From Platycnemis pennipes (taxonomy: Eukaryota > Arthropoda > Insecta > Odonata > Platycnemididae): a stretch of 64,000 bases of DNA. Where the stretch lies: NCBI GenBank assembly GCA_933228895.1, contig OW121854.1:57578609-57642608 (forward strand), given 5' to 3'. Within the stretch, counting starts at the first letter, position 1. Every line of letters starts with the position of its first letter. The notes below the pieces were generated by a model. The model was given only the letters and a program-made list of their open reading frames with translations, had not been told where the DNA came from and did not search any database. This document shows, piece after piece, positions 25,091 to 38,264 of this stretch. The translations under genes were made by a program, and so were the position numbers.

Positions 25091-25099
25091 TATAAATAA

Positions 25100-26570
25100 T
25101 AATGATTTTAATTCTTTTTAACCGAAATGATCACCAAAAATAAATTCAAGACAGTATTTAGTTGAAAAAATATTTTTTGAATTATCATCCAGGAGCAATA
25201 TCTTGTGAACCAATAAACAATTAAATCTAACTTTTTCCTTACCTCCTCACTAGTATGAGCTAATTTATTAATGATAATATCTTTATCTGAATTGAAAAAC
25301 AAACCTCGTTCCACATTCATTAGAAGTAATTTGGACGTAGTACCTTGAGTCAGTGTTCATCTAAGTCTGTCCTTGACGATTTTTAATTTAGAAAATACTC
25401 TTTCACATGTTACTTAAGTGCAAGGAAGGGCAACAACAAACTAATATGATGTGTGCAGATTGAGACCAGCCCAGATTGAGACATTTCATAGACTTGGGGA
25501 AAGCACAGGTATTGTAGCATTTTCTATTTTGGGTGCAAGGAATGAACTCCTTTTCTTCCTCTTTTTCAAAGTTTACTTCATCATCTTCAGTGTCTTTTCG
25601 AATTTTTCTTAGATTAGGCATGCCTTCTCCTTCATCATATTCAACCTTTTATGTCTCGGTAAAACTTTCGTACTGATCTGCAAACTGCTTCATTTCTATA
25701 AGTAAAGAATTTCTTCCTACTTTACACAAATTTAGAAAGGTGCACATAATGTTGAGAGGAAAAGTACCTATGCTCTTTCGGGAAAGTTTTTAGGATCAAG
25801 CCAAGAGAAATCTTTTAAAATGTTTCCATTGGATACGAATCTGTCTTTAATACTTGTTCTGTTCTTCTTTGGCTTTATCTCCTGACATTTTTTTTCTTTC
25901 TTGAAGTCGTTTGTGTTTTAAAATCCACTTCCACGTCAATTGAGTCATCTGGATCAATTCTCACTCTTCCAGCCTTCTCAGGGCTCTCTCAAGGCTCACT
26001 CAACCCAAGTGCCCTATGCGTACTCTATCACCTTGTAGCACCAATCTTTTTGATTCTGCTGAGTTTATCATGAGCATGATGTTTCCTTCTAGTTTCCATC
26101 TCCCACACTAACATTCTCTTGAAGGGCGAGCGTAAGAAAAAAGCTGATATTTCTAATGAACCAAATAAGTTGTCTGCCTTTTTAGGAATCCACAGAACAG
26201 TACGCGTCTTCATTTCAAGCAACAAAATCTTGCATAGTTGTGATTGTCACTGATTTTCCTAGCGCTCTGTACCTATTCAAAAATTTTCATCTCTTTCCCG
26301 TGAAAACAGAGACAGCAATTTGTTTAACCGTTAATGGTATGTAAAAATCTAGAGCGTAAAGCACAAGTAGATTTATTTATTTTTAAAATTAGTTATTTTA
26401 AGTATACTGGGGCCCTGCAGTGAAATTTTTTTGAGGAGCGTAGCAATTCAAGTACCTTCAATAAACTTTACTTTTCAACTACTCCGACTACTTCATACAA
26501 CTACTTCATACTACTCGGAGCGGGGGCCCTCGGCGATCGCCGACCTGCCGACCTAGCCAGACCGCCCCTA
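25100..26570 (-). pseudogene. Decayed hAT transposase (ZMYM-like type)
   Basis: On the minus strand, 25200-25440 reads in one frame as VTCERVFSKLKIVKDRL, then a stop, then TLTQGT, then LLLMNVERG and later INKLAHTSEEVRKKL. CERxFSKLK is the hallmark of the hAT C-terminal dimerisation domain. At least two in-frame stops (25390-25440) inactivate it. Upstream coding traces (25403-26225) are in other frames. The 5' end may be the GC-rich terminus whose minus-strand reading starts TAGGGGCGGTCTGGCTAGG near 26570. The matching 3' terminus was not found. Confidence 0.65.
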
Positions 26571-26599
26571 ATCATACCCCACCTCGGTGTGGTATATGA

Positions 26600-29500
26600 G
26601 GATCATATATATATATTAGTTTTCTACTGGTTAAGGTAGGCCTGAAAGGATCAAATAAATACCGCATTTGCATATTTAACTTTGCACTCCCATAAATGCT
26701 GTTCCGCGGTATTTTTTTCAATGTAACCCTGATGCAGTCACCGTCCTCTTCTAGCGAAAGTTATGTGGATTTCTGGCTCTTTGTTTCACTCAAAGCGTGC
26801 CGCTCATATTTTGTTGGAGAATGCAGCCAACCAATGGGGATTGTGGTGGGCTAACTGGAATCCTGAGACGCAGGCATCCGATTCAATATGAGTGGAATCC
26901 ACGCAGCGCGCGAGGACTTAGCCGACAGTGGCCGCCGAGTGATATGCCGGTGGCCATGATTATCGTGGAAATACTGGCAGATTGTGGTGTCAGTGCTACG
27001 CGAAAATACCCGCAAGTTCTTCGTGTTGCGGGCAACGAAGCGAATTCCTCCTTGATCTTCCTCTCCTACGTCGGTCCGAATGCAGTTTAGATGGTTTGCT
27101 CGAGTTCTCTTCGAGAAAGAACAGAGAAGCTGACGGGGTCATGAGAACAGAAGATTGAACAATAAAATCTCTTTCTTTTCCCTCGGGTGATGAGAAATGA
27201 GTATCAGTTGGTGCTTGCCCTTTAGCTTGTCGGCTGAAAAAAATGATCTTAACTTTTATAGCCTCGTTTTTACGCTCTTTTTATTTAACCCTTTTCTAGA
27301 CTATGCTTGCTTCAAAATCGCAAAAGAGGAGTATAATTAGAGTACGCGTACTTTACATGCATCTGTGTAGTTATTTTAAGTTCCTTATTACTGCAATTGA
27401 ATTACACATTGTTATGATGAAATATATAATACAATAAGAAGAAATTTTTAATATAGAAAATCGTGAAATCCAGAAAAATAAAAAGTCATAAAAAGAAAGG
27501 AGAACTAAGGAAAGCATTAGTAATGTGAGCCATGAGTGAAAAAGGGTTGACGAAAAGTGTATCGGAGTATATGTATTTTATTTGGTTCGCTGTTGTTTCC
27601 AACGTTGAACTTCGAAAAAAGAATTCATGAAAATGAAAACGCAAGAGTACTTTCTCACGTCTTTCTGCTGACCACAGCTGCTGACGAACCGTAGTTTCAC
27701 CAGAAATGACACAATGACACACTATCAAGTTCAATAATTGATGACAGTGTGTGGAAAAACACTGCGGAATTTTAATGGGATAAAATTTGCATATTCCTGT
27801 AAGTTTAGGCATAAAATCTTCCATATATCTTAAAGTAACGTGTGAAATAGATGTATAGTGTTTTTAAAATAAAGACAACGATGTAAGAGATGGGATTAAA
27901 ATGAAGGTCCAACCTTTTGGTAAAATATTAAGAAGAAGTTAATTATAAATGAATTTCTTGTTTAGTTAATGATAACCATTAAATAAGTAGAGATTAAATA
28001 ATAGAATTGGGAAATAAATAAGATATTTATATAAAATGGCCATTTCATCATCCACAGAAAGAGAAAGTTCGTAATTATTGTTACGTAATTCATGGGGTAT
28101 TAGACAAGGCTGCAGAGCGTTATTAGTGAAAGAGGGAGTCAAAGAAGCATGTAGTCAGCGCTACGTAATAAATTTATATCCCCTAAGTAGAAGAAGGTCA
28201 ATGATAAGGAGGGAATGTAAGGGTGGAATGCATTCTAAGAAGACCCAGTGGGAGGTAATTAAGTCGCCAGTGTATGCTGAAATCCACAAGTGATAATTTA
28301 AAACAGGCGGGGAAGAAGAAAAAAAAGGATTGGTATCTTAAACGGGACGATTGGAGGAAGAATGTCTAGAGGAAAAGAGGAAAAAAATAAGTTTAAGATT
28401 GAGTGTGGTGAAGGCATGCAAAATGGATCGTTTAGAAGCGCACTCAATGCATTGCTTGACTTAATTCTAAATGGAGTGCCCATGATTAAAACAACTTGAT
28501 AGCGTGGGAGGAGTATTCAAGGTCAGAGCGGCGCTCTTTTTTTTTAAGCATCGCCGAGCCAGCGTGATTGGTGACGTTAAATCTGCCGCGCATTAACGCT
28601 CTGCTCCCGTATTTCTTGCGTTCCCAGACTTCTGCCCTTCCTCATCCCTCCCCTCCGGCCCATCCTCCTCTCTGGAATTCCTCCCCGTCCCTCCACCCGC
28701 AGCGCCATGCCGTCTATTGTGCATCGGGGCAAATGGAAGGGAGAGGTTGTTCATAAAACAGCCGGGCAAACAACATCTGTTGCAGCCGCGGCGTCGGTGG
28801 CGGGAGCGCCATTGTTGCCCCCTCCCGCCTCTCCTCCCAGATGCCTCCTCTCCACCGCTGCTGCGTACCATCTTCCTCTCCTCCTCCGAGGACCGGCAAG
28901 AAAGGTGGTGGACGTGCGGTATCTCTGTCGAGAGGGTGGTGGAGTGTGTGGCTCAATGGGGGGCGGGGGGGGGGGGGGGGGGGGGGGGGGACAACCAAAC
29001 CTCCTTTCCCCGCACACGTCATCGCCCTGCGGTCCTCCCGTCCGTCAATCGAAGTGGGTGCGTGCCTACCAGTAATTTTTTTTAAGTTCTTTCTTTTTTT
29101 TAGTTCTTTTCTGAAAGGGATTCAATAGCTTGCGGCACAGTGAAGACGGGAAGAGGTTTTGAAATGCACAGCATTTTTTTTCCCTTCGGCCTCAGAGGAT
29201 TCGGGTTACCAAGCTTGAGAGGTAGGAAATTATAATGCATTCAAAGTGTTCAGAGGCGCGCAAGAGAAATGTTGAAATATGGGAGCATATGTAGGGATAT
29301 TATTATTATTTATGCCGCAATTTGAATGGCGGTGGCTGTAGTTATGAAGATTTAAAGGTGGGTGGAGTTCAAGTGGGGTTTATCCACGTTAGCCAAAGGT
29401 TTTTAGGGAAGGTGGCTGGCAATTGAAATTATTATAGGATAGATGGGTATTCGGGAAGAGTTAAATATTTTGTTAGTGGATGGGGAGGATAGAGAGAAAC

Positions 29501-30300
29501 CCGGAAGCGACATCAGTGTACTCCAGGTCACTGAAAGGCGTCGAGGGATCAAACCTTCAAAAATGATCATCGTTTTATTGGCAGAATCATCCACTCGTAT
29601 CTGAATGCAAATACAATCATTGTTTAACTTTCTTCTGATGACGTCGTCAGACCATGTCTCATGGTGGCTAAATCGCAGGTGTGCATTCGTCAAATCGAAT
29701 GAGTAGAAGTGCAGGATTTGTTGGATATCCTCATTCACTTTGCAGCTCTCGTAACAACCGTCTCCTCTCCTCACACTCCCTCTGCCATGCACTTAACCGC
29801 AAAAGGTTCTACCCTCCCTCCCCACGAAGTCTTTTCCCCGAATTTTCCCTCGGTGAAATCCGTCCAAACCACCACGCACTCCTCCTCCCTCACCCCCTCC
29901 CGTGTGGGCGCGTGGCATTGCCAAATAGTTTTGTTGCGTCCGCCCCAGCCGCGGGAGAAGACTCAAAACCGCCGCCGCTCTCGCCTCCTTTATCTCGTCA
30001 ATGCCCCCGCTCGCCCCGCCCCCGCCCCAGGCCCCAACCGCCACTTGCCCCGCCCCTTCTTTGTTCAGCAACGGCACATCACTTTTCTATCCTCCCATCT
30101 CTCCACCTCGGGTTAATGGTGGGATTAGGATTAAGAACCTTCAGCTGCCAAGTTTGTGTCGCATTATCTAAACTAACCTTTAATGCTAAAACCTGAAGGC
30201 GAAGCGCGTTTAATCCTTCGGAAACCTGGTACTTGTGGACACTGGGTGAGTGAATTGAATAGCCTTTGATATTTTGCCGGGGAAAGAATAGAGGAGCCTA
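26600..30300. other. No gene assigned; GC/CpG-rich zone
   Basis: A short (TA)n and a family B tail lie near 26605-26660. 28560-29050 and 29800-30110 are CpG-rich, with C/G homopolymers and open frames on both strands at once. Their Pro-, Gly- and Arg-rich translations look compositional. A promoter or CpG-island role for the gene is possible but unsupported. Confidence 0.4.
28965..28990. repeat. 26-base G run
   Basis: Uninterrupted G homopolymer. It accounts for the poly-Gly and poly-Pro frames predicted across it. Confidence 0.9.
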
Positions 30301-30595
30301 GATAATGGACGAGAAGGTAGGCGAAGGAGAAACAGTTGAACATAGTAAGGAGGAAGCAAATTAGTGATGGAAATTCATTGAAGGTAAGAAACGTCCATGT
30401 TGAGTTAATAGAATATTGAAAGGATAGGTCGAGGAGAAATTGTTCAATGGGAGATATGGAGCTTAGAGATTAATATGCGTTATGATTGACAGGAAGACAG
30501 TATGTATATATGAAGATCTGAAAAGAAAATCAATGAATGACTGGTTGGATGGGAGTAAAGTTGAGAGTCGACCTACCGGTAAGAAACAATTGGCA
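30300..30595 (+). repeat. LINE remnant, family B
   Basis: A purine-rich decayed C-terminal region followed by a tail reading GAGTCGACCTACCGGTAAG, comparable to other family B tails. Confidence 0.45.
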
Positions 30596-31860
30596 TGGGC
30601 GATCTAAAAGCCTTCCAGTGTCTATGTAATACTTATCATATTGATGAAACGTAATCTTAATTCAGAGGCAGTAACTATAGCCATGGCTTCAAATTCGTGA
30701 ACATTGGGTTCACAGGCCGATTTTAGTCTACCGTTGCTTGTCCCGGTTCTGCGGGTATAGTTGATATTTCCTTTATATATGAGATTTATGACTATATCAC
30801 CGCGGTGTGTAGCCTCAAAGAAATACGACGAATCGCAGAAGGGGGATATAAATTATTGGGATGGGTGGAACCGAGGCGCGACATGGAGTGCACGCATAAA
30901 TCCACGTTTTGCCCTTAGAGACCTTGCAGTGAGTCAGGAGTACTCAGGTCCCGTCAGTCGAGGAAAACCTAAGAAAAGAAGAAATGGAGATGAAAAGGAT
31001 TGTAATTTTAGGAATTTTACTATACAGTGTAATCTTGCTGCATTGACCGTGACCCCGTGTAAAAGGTATGATAGTTTTTATTCGATATTCTGCCGATTGT
31101 GGTAGGTTTAGATGAAATTCTGTAATTCTAAATCTTATCACGTACTTCTCGTTTACATACTTCCTTCTCTAGGCCTTCTCTCATTCCAAATAAGCAATTT
31201 TTCAGCTATCTTAGTCATATTTAAAATGACTAATCTCCTCTTCCATTCATTGCTATAATTTTCCATTGAATGGTAACCTTCAGATTATTCCCTTCCCCTA
31301 TTATTTCCTCAATTTTTTTTCCACCTACCTAATCAGAGTACTAAATTTTTTTGCAGCATCCGTTATGCAATTTAATAATAATCACATTTGAAATTATATC
31401 ATCAAAAACTCAAAAATAACAATAATTACACGATTTCGATATGTCGGCATTTCAATGTGTTCCTATAATGGGAAATAAAAGTTGTCGATACGTTTAAAAA
31501 GTTGACTTTATAGCTGCAGGTGTTATTTTCTCAGTGCTGTTTTCAGGTTATGACCCGTTTCTTGAATCTCAAACGCCAACATTCCTTGTCACTCGATTCC
31601 CCTGGCTCTCTTATTCCATTTCTCTCAATTGTTTCCTTAATTTCTTATCTGGTCTTCCGCACTTATTTTTTCTGCAGGATTCCAGTTACTTACCTTCGAT
31701 GTCACCACACCATTTCTAATGGTACCCATAACATTTTAGTTTTTCATTATTATACCTATAGTTTTATCCGTTGTATTGTATTTACGTCATTTAGGTCCAA
31801 TATGGCGCGGAAACATGGGCTTTAAAGAAAGAAGATAATTAACGTGTGGGTTTTTTTTTA
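30596..31860. other. No gene seen
   Basis: AT-rich. Frames at 30761-31105 and 31520-31825 show no recognisable domain. Confidence 0.4.
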
Positions 31861-31869
31861 AATACCGGC

Positions 31870-32200
31870 ATGGAGAAGGATGAAGGAAGTAAGTTCGAAA
31901 GAAGTGCGAAGATGGAGTGCTATAGTTGGTTGGAGGGGAAAGGAAGTTGATTGAGGAAATTAAGAGAAGGCAGAAGGCTTGGATGGAGAAGGAAATAAAG
32001 GGAGAGGGCTTTTTGAAGGAGGCGATTAAAGGAAGAATATTGGGTAAGCGGGGCAGAGGGAGGAGAAGAACTGATAGGTCGGATAGAATGATGGTAGTTA
32101 GGAGGTATTAGGGGGCTGAAGAGGGACATCGTGTGAAATGTAAGGGTTCTGGAAAGATTGATTGCCCTTTTAGACGTACTCTGAATACGACTAATAATAA
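31870..32200 (+). repeat. LINE remnant, family B
   Basis: The open stretch 31926-32111 translates with LIEEIKRRQKAWMEKEIKGE, then RILGKRGRGRRRTDRS. It aligns directly with the minus-strand copy at 14.4 kb, and is followed by GGGGCTGAAGAGGGACATCG and a tail ending ACTAATAATAACG. 5'-truncated, no catalytic core. Confidence 0.7.
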
Positions 32201-33128
32201 CGATGTATGCCATAAGGATATTAATCTCTATGTTTCTATCAGAATACGCCATTATCCGGCCTTTCCCCCTCCTCCAAGCTGGCAATCTCCATCCGCCATT
32301 TTTTTCCCTCATGCATCCCAACCGCAAAGAAACCACCACGCTCCACACAGTCTCCGCTTCTTCGTTCTCCAACTACATCCTCACCCTCCGCGATCTCAAA
32401 GCACCAACCACAGCATTGTTCCTTTCACCTTCCACCCTTCCTACCTTCCCCGCGAAAATGTTCTCCTAGGATCAGACGCAGGGAGATGGCAAAAAAAAGT
32501 ACGGGAGGGTGAGCGCGGGGAGAATAGTTGTCTGGATACAATGCGCTTATACCTGTCCACCTTTTATCCCCGTGGACACAACTCTTTGACGTGTTATTTC
32601 CCTCCGTCTCATCCGGCCTCATCCGTTTCCGTCCCGGTGCCCACCTAGCCCAGTTCTCCCAACCCCTATCGAGCCCTACTTGGGTTCATTTCGTTTTTTT
32701 GTCGTTCTTCACCTTGGCTCAAGAAGGTATAAGAGTATCCATGGTCCTGTGTCTTGAGTAATGGGTTTCCCGTCCAGAGGACACTAGTATGAATTCCGTT
32801 GGTGGCTTAAGTAATGGTGTGGATGTGTGAAAAAGCCTTTAAATGTAGTCCGTCAGACCGCACGTTTTACCGTGGACCCCTATGCAATTATTGTTAAGAG
32901 TAGGCTAACACCGGCCCTAGGTCTCTCTCCACCTTTCCTTCTTTATCTATTATTTGTCTTCCGTTACACAATCACCCGCGTATCTCAAATAGCGCAAAGG
33001 ATCTTAGCTGTATGTCACATTTCCCGAAGAATAATTATTATGAGCTTTTGAGCATACCTGTACTTTACTTGTCCACGCAATTACTGGTGATATTCAAGCA
33101 TGATAAACGAAACATTCGCTTAGTTAAA
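32201..33128. other. No gene seen
   Basis: A C-rich stretch at 32260-32460 opens frames on both strands without a motif. The rest is unremarkable. Confidence 0.4.
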
Positions 33129-33133
33129 ACATT

Positions 33134-33477
33134 TGTTGTATTTGTTCATTGAGACAACATGCCGTGGTAGTTTAGGAAGGTATTTAATAGCTCGGGTTCT
33201 CATCCTGGGAACATATACGTACAGAAAATAAGATACATTCAGAAGTACAACAAATCTCGGGAACTCGGTGGCTTCTCCGACGCGGGATCTCCGGAACAAC
33301 TCCTAACCGCGTAGTGTCTCCGAGTGGTCCCCGTTTGCTAGCGCGCTTACACCTCGACTTCCACTCTGATGACGTCTGCAGCGCAGACAGAAAGACGAAC
33401 GCGAGTGGCGCCTCTCCTCGGCTGATTTGCCAACCGCCCTGATCGCCACTCTTCAAATGTGTCGTTAACACGGCACA
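33134..33477 (-). mobile_element. Possible solo LTR
   Basis: On the minus strand the segment starts TGTGCCGTGTTAACGAC and ends ACAAATACAACA, so it has TG...CA termini of LTR type. It is 344 bp, GC-rich in the first half and AT-rich near the end. The flanks are ACATT and ACTTT, an imperfect 5-bp duplication. No internal retrovirus-like coding sequence or second LTR is present. Confidence 0.3.
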
Positions 33478-33482
33478 ACTTT

Positions 33483-33962
33483 TGTCAATAATTTACCTTG
33501 GCTGGTCTCGAAGTATCACATCATTAGGGTGGGAATCATTATCAGAGCGTAGATTAAAGTTCAGATTTAATCTATTGCAGAAATTTCAATCGGATAGCTT
33601 TACTGAAGATGTTAGGCACATATTGAAAACACCAGCGTATTATGCTAGATTCGACCAGATAAATAAGATTAGAGAGATAGATTGTCGTACAGATAGATTC
33701 AAAATGGCATTTTTCCCCCGTACTATAAGAGAACAGAATAGGCAGCATAGGAAAGGGATAGGTAGGGGAAATATTTTAGAGTATTCTGTAGTCCATGATG
33801 CATGTATTAACCCCTCAAATACTATAGATACTAACAATCTAGTTGCATGAGACCCTTTAGTTGCTTGCTTGCATGCTAGTAGTGAATGCTTGGTGACCTT
33901 CACCCCCTGCCACACACCCTCGCGGTGGCTTGCAGGGTATCGTGTAGATGTAGATGTAGATC
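33483..33962 (+). pseudogene. LINE C-terminus plus 3' tail (CR1-like family D)
   Basis: The frame at 33482-33850 contains LGWESLSERRLKFRF, then INKIREIDCRTDRFKMAFFP and RTIREQN. This is the conserved segment that ends the reverse-transcriptase protein of CR1/L2/Jockey-like LINEs (LGW.SL..RR ... FFPRTIR.WN). It is followed by a short 3' UTR and the tail CCCTGCCACACACCCTCGCG ... (TAGATG)n. It explains what the orphan tails at 8.2, 22.6, 39.7 and 48.8 kb are. The copy is 5'-truncated: no endonuclease or polymerase core. Confidence 0.75.
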
Positions 33963-34111
33963 ATTGTTAATGCAGCCAGCCAACTTCGTCAACATGGTAT
34001 GGTTGTTTTCAGTAAGTAGAGTTTTTATAAGCTGATGCAAGTTTTTTTTAAGTGCTCCAATTACTACGCTAATGACGTATCGTCTTATCTTAAACTTAAG
34101 GCAAACATGTT

Positions 34112-34190
34112 CTTGAGTCGGAGTTTGAATCTCCGACCTTTGGGATACCAAGCCGGCGAGTTATTGACCGGCCTACCGCTACCGGCATCT
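34112..34190 (-). repeat. tRNA-derived SINE-like unit
   Basis: On the minus strand, AGCGGTAGGCCGGTCAATAA (box A region) is followed by GTCGGAGATTCAAACTCCGA, a T-arm and box B with paired stem. Confidence 0.55.
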
Positions 34191-34199
34191 GACCCCAGG

Positions 34200-37160
34200 T
34201 CCGTGTACAATGCGGTGAGAGGATAATTGGACATGGTACTACTTCTGGGTGCTTAAAATTAGTCTTGCTTGATGCTCTTTTTTTCGTAACCTTCACCTGT
34301 GTAGTGGCCGATCCTCTGGAGTCTACATCCTAACCAGTAGTAACATTTCTTATCTTAATACCTAAGTAGTCGTTAAACCATCTGCTTGTTGACAGTGGGG
34401 TTTGCTTAACTAGAAGTGATCCTTATTTGGTGGAGATTAGGCTCCGCAGTGTTGTAGTGATATAATGCGTCATATTTGAGCGTACATATTTTAAAAACTT
34501 TCCATCATTTTCAATTGAATCGTTAAGTACGACAAATGCTCATCTCATATTTTGAAAAGTTTTAGGAATAAAAAACATTTTTCTTACAAACCATTTGAAG
34601 TAGGTAATAGCGCAGTTTCTTCTCTGAATTTTCTTACCATTATTTTGCATCATAACTTACGAAATGGCTCCTTCATGAATATCGGTCTGTAGATGCATGT
34701 GAAAAGACTGAGAAAAAGTCCTTTATGAAAAGGTTCAGAGGTGGCCCCTTTTCGAAATTCATGATTCGATTGCTGAACGTTTGAGGCCCTATGCATTCTG
34801 CGCTGTAGTGGCTGCCATTGGGGTTTCCTCGGTGGCGAATTTAGTTTCCAAACCGCTACCTAAATTTTGATATTCTTTTCCTCGCACGTGACGGTGCCAT
34901 TCGCAGGCAACGCCCATTCAATCCGCACCACCGTTCACTGCACACAAGAGAAGATTTTGAGGAAGCAGCCTTTGGCTGTGTTGCGTCGAAGATCTCTCAG
35001 CGGGAGGCCTTCAATCTTCCGAGATTCCCTTGTTGCGCATTCGTCCCCTCCTCCCTTGGCCTCCTTCCACCCTTAAGCCCCCATCGTGTCACACCTTGGT
35101 GCTTCTGTTTCCAGCACAAAGACACTCCTCGGATCGTGTTACCGCCTCACCTCATCCTCTCGTTTGCTTCCGTGGGTGATGTGGTGGGGAAAAGGAGGTT
35201 ACGGGATAGGATACAAGAGTATACGGAATGGACCCGGGTAGGCGTGGATTTGGCGGTTTACGATGGCTTTCCCGCCCCTGCCGGGTATGCGGTTGACTTG
35301 CCATTTTGTCAGCGGCTGTGAAACTTGAAAATGCCTTCTCGCTGGCGTTGAATCCATGAGTACGTGTAAGAAAATGGTAGATTTCGGGGCTTTTTTTCGG
35401 AGATTTTACGCCATACCCTTTGGCTGGAAGGAAGCACCTTCTTGCTTCGTAAAATCCTTAATGCATTGAGTTTGCTCACGTAATCCCTAAGCTGAACTCA
35501 GGCCATCGAAACCAAAGTCTTATAGAATGTAGATGTATTTTCAGTCTCTTGTGATCCGTTGTTTGCTTGGGTTAACGAAAAGAATAAAAATCCATTTGCT
35601 TTCATTTAATATGTACTTTGTTTCCGGGAATTGTTTTTTCTCAAATCCGAGGTGTATCGTCCTTTTGCATGTGTTCAAAGAAGTTATTCATTTCATCACA
35701 CAGCTTTCTGGAGCGATATTCTAGTTGCAAAGGCAATGCAAAGGAATTACTCCAAGGCATCTATGGTAATTTTTTTATCCAACTAATTCCACAAAGCCAT
35801 TTTACAAGATGCTGATCACTTAGTAGTCTCATGGTTGGAGGGCTGTGCTGTAATATATGCATCGTGCATGAACGACTGTGCAGTAAAAAGGCTGTTCTAT
35901 TTCCGCGAATTCCTAAACTCAATACCCGCGATTTGGACTGCCTTAAGTTTTGTAATTTATTGTTATGTGCAAAACGACATTGATGTTTTGGGCATTCACA
36001 ACAGTTAAATTAATGTACAATTAAATTTATCAGGTAGTATACTTCAGTTGTTTTGTTGAAGTTGTTGAGAATTTGGCAAAATTAATACAGGGAAATACAT
36101 ATAGGAAACTGGGTTTACTATTCTAAGTACCATAAATTGGTTTTTGGATGATAACCAAGATTTTGGTTCTAATCTCTCGTGTATTTTATGAATGGATATA
36201 TTTTCAACTCTCCTTGATTGACGCTTGATTTGGTGACCTTTTAGAAAATGAAGTCATCGATTCCTTTGAACTGATTCCAAAATGGTCACAAAATAGTGAA
36301 GTGGAAATTAAAGTGCTCTCTTGGTAAGGACGTGGCTTCATTTTGTTCCAGCGAGAACGGTCGCCTCTCGCAAACTACAAAACAGTGTTTTTTTGGTGTC
36401 TTCCCAAATAATGGTGTGGATTTAGTAGTAGGCAGTTGGAGGTCTAACAAGCCGCGTGTCCTACAGTTCCATTCACTGGGAAAACAAGCGCGTCCCATTC
36501 CCCTTCGATTTCTTTACGCTTCGAATGATCATTTTTATCCCCTTGCCCCCACGTCCGTCGTTCTCGCATGTCCGTTTCCCACCTCTGGAAAAAAAAGTCA
36601 GTTGCAATCGTTCAACGGTGAAACAAAGGCTTGAAAAAAATCACACCACTCTTGTGTGTAGGGGGGCGGGGGAATGGGTGACTGAATCGGTGCACCACAC
36701 GCAAACCACACGGTAAAGCTCTGGAAACCTGTTTAATAGCTGGACAGCGAGCCGTGAGACAAGGACACGGCTCAGACACGGGTCGAGCATGTTCGAAAAA
36801 GGACCTTTTGACCTCTCCGGTGCTTTTTTTTCGTTCCAGGTGGTAGTTTTTTTCCTCCCCTGCAGTATACACTGCTTTGAACCTGTGGTAAAGATGTTAA
36901 GAAAATGTTATTCAAGGAGATTGTACTGGAGTGTGGATGGGTGCCAAGCGTTGGCATTGGTTGAATGGAAGGAAAAAAGACGAGGAGAAAAAATGTATTA
37001 GCTAAATTCTCGAGGCCGAACAAGGCCATACTGAGCGTAAAAATAGGAGGTCATCGGCTTACTTGCTAGCATTTGGACGAACTGCAGGAGTAGGTACTTG
37101 CAACTACGTACACACTGCAGGAATACTTGCTACTTCGTAATGTAAAGCAGTAATTATTGA
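34200..37160. other. No gene seen
   Basis: AT-rich, with short frames lacking domains. 37075-37140 has an imperfect direct repeat of about 30 bp (ACTGCAGGA.TA.. TACTTGC). Confidence 0.4.
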
Positions 37161-37164
37161 TTCA

Positions 37165-37865
37165 TCATCATCATGAGTCAACTATACCAAGTTTGGCGCA
37201 GCTATCACTGCATTCTGCTAGCGCTTCCTCTTATGTTTGTATTGTTCATCCCTATCGCATCCTTCGTTATTTATCTATATACCTCACCCGAGGCCTTTCT
37301 TTGCCATTCTTCCCGTTAACTTCCCATCCCTCGGTGATTGTCTTCATCAGGCCATCATATCTCAAGATATGGCCGGGGAAGTTGTCCCGTATTTTTTATA
37401 AGTTTTCAGTGGGCTTCTCTTTTCTCCCACTCTTCTGATGACTTCCTCGTTTTTCACGTGGTTTATCCATGTTATCGTCATCGTTATGTGGCAGCACCAC
37501 ATTTCTAATACTTCCAGCCTTGACTTCTCTTCTGCTGTTATCGTCCATGCCTCCCTGCCATAAATAAGAATGCAGATGTATTTTCTAATAAAATATTTCC
37601 TTACTTCCACGCTAGTTTTCTAGTTGTAAGAAGAAGTTTCTTTAGTAAAAAATTACCTTTTCATCTGAGCTATTTTATTAACATTTTATTTCTTGCTTCT
37701 TCAATTCCGGCTAATCGTCTTCCCAGATAACAATACTCTTACACTTCCTCAAGCATTTTTTTTCCTAGTTTAACGCTTTAGTCCTCTTTTCTCCTCTATA
37801 TTCTAATAAATTATTTTTTTAAATTAAACTTCAGGAGATATCAGGTCAATATTCTTTCTATTAGC
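37165..37865 (-). pseudogene. LINE remnant, family C
   Basis: The minus-strand frame at 37362-37610 contains YICILIYGREAWTITAEEKS, then LEMWCC and NHVKNEEVIRRVGEKRS. This is the family C region after the reverse-transcriptase core (compare GAGCATGTTTCTTTATAGCA at 55605). Upstream pieces match KLGK ... EYCYLGRRL in broken frames. The 3' end carries TGATGATGATGA. The polymerase core is missing. Confidence 0.7.
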
Positions 37866-38264
37866 CAGGTATTTCTGTAAAAGCATTAAATTATATTTTC
37901 CAAGCAGGCATGAGTTAATATTGATAAAACTGGCTTGAATTCAATTTGCTTAGAGTTCCGGTCATGTTAAATGACATTTTATCGGATTATTCTGCTGTTG
38001 TGCACATCAGCGGCTAACATCGTTAAGGTTTTTATGCTAGTTAGCGCTTTTTTAATTTAAAAACATGCTTCATGCACCAGCGACTAACAATATTTCACCC
38101 AAACATATTAGTAATGGCATTTAGAGAATAATAATGCATACCTACCTTGATAAGGAGTGTGCCATAGAGCGAGTCTAAATCATTGACCTAGGCCCGAGGG
38201 AAGAAAAATGCAAAAGGCCCTGGAGATATTGAAAGAAAGAAAAATTTACGATTGATGGAATAAA

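Noticed and set aside
28593..29128. Many overlapping frames of 90-120 codons on both strands
   Set aside because: GC-rich sequence with a 26-base G run opens all frames; the poly-Gly/Pro translations have no domain.
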